From Caryophanales bacterium UBA7278 (GTDB lineage: Bacteria; Bacillota_I; Bacilli_A; RFN20; CAG-826), in the NCBI GenBank assembly GCA_002472275.1, contig DKRQ01000016.1:1-35931 (forward strand): a DNA stretch of 35,931 nucleotides. Reading direction: 5' to 3'. Position numbers and translations under genes: made by a program. Positions 32,056 through 35,931 of the stretch are shown one piece after another (within the stretch, counting starts at the first letter, position 1; each line of letters starts with the position of its first letter). The notes below the pieces were generated by a model that was not told where the DNA came from, searched no databases, and saw only the letters and a list, made by a program, of their open reading frames with translations.

Positions 32056-32147
32056 TTGCCAACCGGGGCCAGCTATTTCCCGGATCGCACTGTACCATCC
32101 CTTTCGAGATGCGCCGTGGTCGTACGCTGTCTTTCCACCTTTGGCAA
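32056..32147 (-). ncRNA. Candidate structured small RNA of unknown family
   Basis: The minus strand folds into a long closed structure. TTGCCAA (32141-32147) pairs with TTGGCAA (32056-32062), extended by GGTGG against CCCC. Inside, CAGC (32126-32129) pairs with GCTG (32070-32073), and GTAC (32122-32125) with GTAC (32092-32095). The apex is CATCTC-GAAA-GGGATG (32096-32111), a 6-bp stem with a GNRA loop. A strong promoter ends just before it and a terminator follows within 15 bases. No useful ORF on that strand. I could not match it to tRNA, 5S, SRP, 6S, T-box or a riboswitch I know. Confidence 0.5.
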
Positions 32148-32151
32148 CTTG

Positions 32152-32180
32152 ATTTTAGCACTGGCCTTATTACAAGCCAA
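32152..32180 (-). promoter_or_regulatory. Promoter of the candidate small RNA
   Basis: TTGGCT (32175-32180), 17 bases, TAAAAT (32152-32157) on the minus strand, with an extended TGC before the -10. The start is predicted at about 32145, at the base of the closing stem. Confidence 0.65.
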
Positions 32181-32224
32181 TCTCCCCTCCTTGTTTTTCG
32201 GTTTTTCAGGTTACATTTGGTCCG

Positions 32225-33799
32225 TCAGTCATTTTTCTTGATGATGACCTGGGCCAACTTGAAACCTTCGTAAACTAGCTTGGCGATCTCCCTTTGCCTT
32301 TCCTCGATATAATCCTTCCTTTCGTTCTTGAACCTCTCAAAATCGACGCTATTCATTGCGGTATTCAGCGAGAGGTCCAGAGGAATAATCCTCCGATATT
32401 CCAAAACTTTGTAATCGATGTAGCGGTTCTTGATCCTTTTGTTCACTTCCTCATTAAGAAGAATATAGTTCCCAATGTTCTCGGACAGTTCCTTTTGCTC
32501 TTCTAAACTGGTTGGCCAATTCTCTGTTGCCCATTGCGAATCGGGTTTTTGCGGGTAAATATGTTCTAAGTTGATTGCGGCCACATTTACTGTTGAGGAA
32601 GAGTTTTTCATGATCACATCGATGATGAGGATTGCTTTTTTGATGCTTTGCCTTGTGTCTGGTGATCCTAAACATTTCTCAAATTCAACATAGTCAATTT
32701 TGCAAATCTCGGGGTTATCATTGACAAATTGTGAAATATAGGCCCCGATGTTCACCTCGCTTTCATGGTTTTTTAGTCTATCGATTACGCCTGAATACAA
32801 AGTCTTAATAATCCCGCCCGGATTTGCTTTTTTGAAGGTCATGGCGATGCTAAGCAAGCACAAGGGAAACATAACGTAGTTCAGGTAATTTCTCCGGACG
32901 AAAACGTCGATCCCCTCCATGCCCATTATGTTTAGAATGTCGAAAAGCTGGGGTCTGTTGATGTAATTGATGACTGCGGTCATGGGGTTGCTCGTCAGAT
33001 CTCTTATGACGTGCAAAGTCTCAGCGAATTTTTGGAATTTCTCCCTTGAAATCACGACGTCTTTTCTTAAGAAGGACATAACGGAAATCGTATCGAAATC
33101 GCTCGCGTTGGACGAATAAAGGTACTTATAGTAGGAAAGAATCATCTTCTTCAACTCTTTAACAGGCGCATCAATGGGTATGCGATAGATTTCAGCAAAC
33201 TGATTGATTGTTGATTTGATGACTTCTTCTTTGCTCAAGGGTTTCCCACCCGTGTTGATTTGCTGGAAGATGGTAAAAGCATCGTCAATAGATTCCGTTT
33301 TCTTCAGAAAAACATAAATATTTCCTTTTATGGCTTTGATGATGTGTTCGAGTTGGTTCTCGTGTTCAGAAATCCAACCATAGAAATAAAGGTAGTTTTT
33401 CTTGAAAGGAGCAACGGGGTAATTGCTAATGCAGTTTTGATATTTTTGATTGTATTGCGGGATGTCATAGATTATGTCGAACTGACCAACGGGTTCGATC
33501 GGAAGGCCCTTTTCTCGAATGTAATCATTTATGGTTTTTATCAGCAAATTGAGGGTGACAACCCTTTGCTGTCCATCCGCAAGCTTAAGTCTCCCGTCTT
33601 CTTCAAAATATATGAAGTCGAGCAAGTAAATCTGTTTCTGCGGTTCATGCACAGTTGCCAAAATATCTTCAAGCAAGGCATCAGTTTGTTTTTCCTTCCA
33701 ATCGTAAAAACGCTGGAAGATTGGGACTCCGATTTTGCGGTTTTGAAGAGAATAGACGGTCACATATTCCTGCGTGAGTTTTCCTTGGTTAACGAGCAT
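32225..33799 (-). CDS. DUF262-DUF1524 protein (GmrS/GmrD-like, candidate nuclease)
   Basis: A 524-residue protein of the two-domain type found in GmrSD, BrxU and SspE defence proteins. The N-terminal DUF262 domain shows IGVPIFQRFYDWKEKQTDAL and LADGQQRVVTLNLL, the nucleotide-binding ParB-like motifs. The C-terminal DUF1524 domain has the HNH-like pattern NLEHIYPQ, a Trp-rich link, then IGNYILLNEEVNKRIKNRY and IDYK. Such proteins use NTP and cut phage DNA, often sensing base modification. It overlaps the 132-residue gene by 11 bases, with AAGGAG 9 bases before the ATG. It closes a three-gene operon with an adenine methyltransferase. The call is firm for domains, inferred for role. Confidence 0.85.
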   Translation of the reverse strand: MLVNQGKLTQEYVTVYSLQNRKIGVPIFQRFYDWKEKQTDALLEDILATVHEPQKQIYLLDFIYFEEDGRLKLADGQQRVVTLNLLIKTINDYIREKGLPIEPVGQFDIIYDIPQYNQKYQNCISNYPVAPFKKNYLYFYGWISEHENQLEHIIKAIKGNIYVFLKKTESIDDAFTIFQQINTGGKPLSKEEVIKSTINQFAEIYRIPIDAPVKELKKMILSYYKYLYSSNASDFDTISVMSFLRKDVVISREKFQKFAETLHVIRDLTSNPMTAVINYINRPQLFDILNIMGMEGIDVFVRRNYLNYVMFPLCLLSIAMTFKKANPGGIIKTLYSGVIDRLKNHESEVNIGAYISQFVNDNPEICKIDYVEFEKCLGSPDTRQSIKKAILIIDVIMKNSSSTVNVAAINLEHIYPQKPDSQWATENWPTSLEEQKELSENIGNYILLNEEVNKRIKNRYIDYKVLEYRRIIPLDLSLNTAMNSVDFERFKNERKDYIEERQREIAKLVYEGFKLAQVIIKKND

Positions 33800-34187
33800 C
33801 TTCTTTTACTCCTTGATACACAATCCTTTGACCCTTCCGGTCTGGGTTGATTTGTTTGTAGGCCTTAATTCCGGGTTGATTTGCAAGGCCATCGGCGTGG
33901 AAGGCGTTGCTTGTCCAAATGTTCCTATTGATTACGCGGAACCTCTCTTGGCGATTCGACTCTAGTTTTTCCCGAAAGAAAAGGGGCAACAAACCCTTAT
34001 TAGCAAGCAAAATGTGATAGTAGACACTTACACCAACATCGCTATCCACCTTAGAGGGATAAACCGCTAGGATTTCTTGAACCGCTATGTCCCTAAGAAC
34101 AATCCAGAAAGCATTGTTGGAACATTTGTTTTCAGAAGCCCACGACAGTTCGTGAATCCTTCTTTTCAACACATCCCCAAAAGCCAT
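33789..34187 (-). CDS. Unknown 132-residue protein in the methylase/DUF262 operon
   Basis: I do not recognise this protein. It is soluble, with a helical first half (GDVLKRRIHELSWASENK, then NNAFWIVLRDIAVQEIL) and a C-terminal segment RVINRNIWTSNAFHADGLAN. I start at ATG 34187 because AAGGAG lies 8 bases upstream, inside the methylase gene. A frame to 34244 exists but has no ribosome site. The gene overlaps both neighbours or nearly so, which suggests a fixed partnership: a specificity, adaptor or endonuclease subunit are all possible. Confidence 0.65.
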   Translation of the reverse strand: MAFGDVLKRRIHELSWASENKCSNNAFWIVLRDIAVQEILAVYPSKVDSDVGVSVYYHILLANKGLLPLFFREKLESNRQERFRVINRNIWTSNAFHADGLANQPGIKAYKQINPDRKGQRIVYQGVKEDAR

Positions 34188-34188
34188 T

Positions 34189-35298
34189 TCATCTCTCCTT
34201 TTCCAAAAGAAACAGGAACTCTTTTGTGTGCAAATCCCTGTCATTCAAATTCCGGGAACCCCTAAAAGCGTTGTATGGAATCCCTGTTTTTCGGACTGTC
34301 CCAAACTCCGAAAGCATGGATTCCATTTCCGAAAAAGAGATGAAACCTTCGTTGTTGTAGGAAACCAAAATAAACTTCGCGTCCAATTTCTTGATGATGT
34401 CGCGCAACCCTTCCAAGGCCGTCCCTCTTTTGTTGTAAATTGAGTGGTTCCAGTCATTCGGAATCCCCGAAACCTTACTTATTTGGGAATCAATCGTATT
34501 TTTCAGGATCAGGTTAAGCATGAAGTAGTTCGAGCCATACGGATGTTGATTGTACGGAGGGTCAATATAGACGAAATCCAGATCCTTCAAACGGCCAGCC
34601 AAGGCGTTGGCATCTTCCTGGAAAACTTCATAATCTGATTCAAAGTTGCTCAATACGGGCACCCCAATCGTGATATCACCGCAAATCCGTGATAAAGCGT
34701 TTTCGCCCCGTCCACCGAATTTGCCCACTCCAGTTCCGGGATCTTTGTAAAATCCCTTAAACACTCCACAGGTGTTGACATGAATCGATGCCTCAGTTAA
34801 GAGCAAAGCCAAAAAGTATTTCCTATATTCAGTCGGGACTATTGCGTCAACATAGTAGCGAAAGCTGTCGATATACAAAGCGTTTCTGTTGGTGTAGAAA
34901 ACTCGATCTTCTTTTTTGATTCTCGTATCGTTTTTTGGAGAATAGTTTTTTCGGATTATCCCTTCCACCGGTTTCTCTTTGATATGCCGATTTATCTCGG
35001 AAAGAAGCCGTCGGAACTCTTGTTCATCAAAATCGCGTTTGTTAGAGAGGAAACATTCGTTGATAACTTTTGAATACGCTTCCAAGTCATTTGCAATTAC
35101 CTTTGAGGCATATTGTTTGAACAAACGGGCAACAATCCCGCTCCCTGAGAACAAATCCAAAAAGACCAGTTTCTTTTTGTTAAGCACGCTGGAAACAAAG
35201 AGTATTTGGGCCTCAATTTCCTTGAGCAGTTCCCTCTTGTTGCCCAAATACGTAATGATTTGTTTGGTTAAATAATCCCGTGATTCTTTTTCGCTCAT
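34189..35298 (-). CDS. D12-class adenine-N6 DNA methyltransferase
   Basis: A DNA methyltransferase of the alpha/D12 group (Dam, FokI-methylase-like). The N-terminus has ITYLGNKRELLKEI, motif I DLFSGSGIVARLF binds S-adenosylmethionine, and motif IV reads DPPYNQHPYGSNYFML, the catalytic site for adenine N6. The target sequence cannot be predicted. I start at ATG 35298 (369 residues); a TTG at 35331 would add 11 residues. Neither has a good ribosome site. It is the first gene of the operon, divergent from the XRE regulator. Confidence 0.85.
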   Translation of the reverse strand: MSEKESRDYLTKQIITYLGNKRELLKEIEAQILFVSSVLNKKKLVFLDLFSGSGIVARLFKQYASKVIANDLEAYSKVINECFLSNKRDFDEQEFRRLLSEINRHIKEKPVEGIIRKNYSPKNDTRIKKEDRVFYTNRNALYIDSFRYYVDAIVPTEYRKYFLALLLTEASIHVNTCGVFKGFYKDPGTGVGKFGGRGENALSRICGDITIGVPVLSNFESDYEVFQEDANALAGRLKDLDFVYIDPPYNQHPYGSNYFMLNLILKNTIDSQISKVSGIPNDWNHSIYNKRGTALEGLRDIIKKLDAKFILVSYNNEGFISFSEMESMLSEFGTVRKTGIPYNAFRGSRNLNDRDLHTKEFLFLLEKER

Positions 35299-35314
35299 TT
35301 TGGAGTGCAAGGAA

Positions 35315-35414
35315 CCTTTGAGATACGACAAAAAAGCAAAGGTTACCTTGAATTATCTCCAATTTTACAAAGTTCGCCTTGATTTTCCACCTTTGAAATC
35401 AAGGTTTCTTTGAA
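35315..35414. promoter_or_regulatory. Array of phased operator repeats between the methylase and XRE genes
   Basis: Copies of CCTTTGA/CCTTGA/TCTTTGA on the plus strand begin at 35315, 35346, 35377 and 35407, spaced 31, 31 and 30 bases. A fifth copy begins at 35390. The copies at 35377 and 35396 also form a perfect 9-bp inverted repeat CCTTGATTT/AAATCAAGG. TTGAAA at 35394-35399 could be the XRE -35. Minus-strand -10 candidates for the methylase are TAAAAT (35362-35367) and GATAAT (35352-35357). The set probably binds the XRE protein. Confidence 0.6.
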
Positions 35415-35434
35415 TATTTCCGTAGAGGAAAAAG

Positions 35435-35716
35435 ATGAGATTAAGAGAACTGAGGCGGAGGAGTGGCCTAACCCAGAACGAAATTGCGGCCAAACTAAAT
35501 GTTTCTGGCCAAACCATCCTCAATTGGGAAAACGGGATCTATGAACCCAAAATAAACCAGTTGATTGAGCTTGCGAATCTTTTTAACGTAAGCATCGACT
35601 ACCTCGTCGAGAGAACGGCGAACGACAAAGCAATAGACGGTGTTTGCGAACACCTAAGCAGGATTAAGAAGGAAGCCTTTCTTGAGTTTGTCAAACGCGA
35701 ACTAGAGAAAGAATAG
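35435..35716 (+). CDS. XRE-family transcriptional regulator (controller-type)
   Basis: A 93-residue protein with an N-terminal Cro/cI helix-turn-helix: LRELRRRSGLTQNEIAAKLN and VSGQTILNWENGIYEPKIN, then LIELANLFNVSIDYLVER. The remaining 30 residues are a charged helix. GAGGA precedes the ATG by 6 bases. Lying divergent from the methylase operon with repeats between, it resembles controller proteins of restriction-modification systems, which delay nuclease expression. That role is inference. Confidence 0.85.
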   Translation: MRLRELRRRSGLTQNEIAAKLNVSGQTILNWENGIYEPKINQLIELANLFNVSIDYLVERTANDKAIDGVCEHLSRIKKEAFLEFVKRELEKE

Positions 35717-35931
35717 TTCGGAATTTCCATCGGCGAATCGCTTCAAAGATGTCTTTCGAACCCTAGGACAAGGCTCTTCTTTCTGAAATCGTGAAGCAGA
35801 TTCAGCTTCCTTTAGACCCCTTTATAACTTTTTTGTGCTTTGCTGACCCCAAAAGACTCCGTGGGCAAAGCATTGAACAATAAGATTCAACCCAGCGAAA
35901 CTAAAAACGATTGAGTTAGAAGCACGGTGTG
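35717..35931. other. Non-coding right edge
   Basis: No gene is seen. It holds an inverted repeat TGCTTTGC (35836-35843) and GCAAAGCA (35865-35872) around 21 bases, with a T-run on its upstream side, so it is not a normal terminator for the XRE gene. Confidence 0.4.

Larger units (their letters stand above)
32004..32224. other. Intergenic region holding a candidate small RNA gene
   Basis: No protein gene is seen between the remnant and the DUF262 gene. The minus strand holds a promoter, a folded 92-base segment and a terminator, listed separately. Confidence 0.5.

Noticed and set aside
32056..32147. Parts of the small RNA resemble T-box (GGGATGGTAC...GCG), SRP RNA 3' end (CCGGGAAATAGCTGG) and 5S rRNA (GATGGTAC).
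   Set aside because: There is no stem I or specifier and no synthetase gene for a T-box. The SRP apical GGAA/AGCAGC motif is missing. Length and helices do not fit 5S rRNA. The matches are short.
35315..35414. The repeat cluster as a CRISPR array.
   Set aside because: The repeats are only 6-7 bases long and no cas genes are present. Phased operators explain it better.
35836..35872. Inverted repeat TGCTTTGC/GCAAAGCA after the XRE gene as its terminator.
   Set aside because: The 21-base loop and the lack of a T-run after the stem on the plus strand do not fit an intrinsic terminator.

Overview
The window looks like chromosome from an uncultured member of the Bacillota, probably a small-genome Bacilli lineage of the RF39, Erysipelotrichales or Izemoplasmatales kind. 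This placement is an inference. It rests on the Gram-positive order rimP-nusA-ylxR-ylxQ(L7Ae)-infB-rbfA, an IF-2 with a short N-terminus, DegV, an MsmX/UgpC sugar ATPase, glycolipid-type GT4 enzymes, cardiolipin synthase and AGGAGG-type ribosome binding sites. TGA is used as a stop codon. Most of the window is fairly GC-rich and almost every gene is on the minus strand; the clear plus-strand genes are a glycosyltransferase (8389-9540) and an XRE regulator (35435-35716).

Layout, left to right. 43-723: a VapBC toxin-antitoxin pair. 721-5880: the transcription/translation operon rimP-nusA-ylxR-ylxQ-infB-rbfA, with a promoter inside a 45-bp inverted repeat and an attenuator-like hairpin in its leader. 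5894-8331: a lipoprotein, a DegV protein and two small unknown genes. 8374-10533: two convergent GT4 glycosyltransferases that overlap at their 3' ends. 10551-10718: tRNA-Thr(GGT) with its own promoter and terminator. 10719-16852: a run of rimO, malQ, a YwaF-like membrane protein, galK and galM, with a 27-residue ORF in front of galM. 16862-19091: cardiolipin synthase and a degenerate Nudix-like protein. 19072-21624: a Zn-dependent phospholipase C-like protein and an MFS sugar transporter. 21661-24583: a Wzy/WaaL-like membrane protein, a DUF1893 protein and a small membrane protein. 24726-27915: an ECF sigma factor, a candidate membrane anti-sigma factor, a secreted stand-alone subtilase propeptide and a frameshifted subtilase. 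28098-31880: an MsmX-type ABC ATPase, a PucR-type regulator and a GH13 alpha-glucosidase; two promoters here carry the same 17-bp palindrome. 32018-32180: a candidate small structured RNA with its own promoter and terminator. 32225-35716: an AT-richer island with an adenine methyltransferase, an unknown 132-residue protein and a DUF262-DUF1524 nuclease-like protein in one operon, divergent from the XRE regulator.

The sugar genes fit uptake and breakdown of galactosides and alpha-glucans (transporter, GalM, GalK, MalQ, GH13, ABC ATPase). The glycosyltransferases and Cls fit membrane glycolipid and cardiolipin synthesis. The most interesting parts are (i) the methylase/DUF262-DUF1524 island with an array of near-31-bp spaced repeats, (ii) the unidentified small RNA at its edge, (iii) the sigma/anti-sigma/propeptide/subtilase locus, (iv) a set of genes whose -10 boxes lie 7-10 bases before the start codon with no ribosome binding site, suggesting leaderless mRNAs, and (v) a terminator-like hairpin in the nusA operon leader. 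All assignments were made by eye from sequence; no database search was possible.
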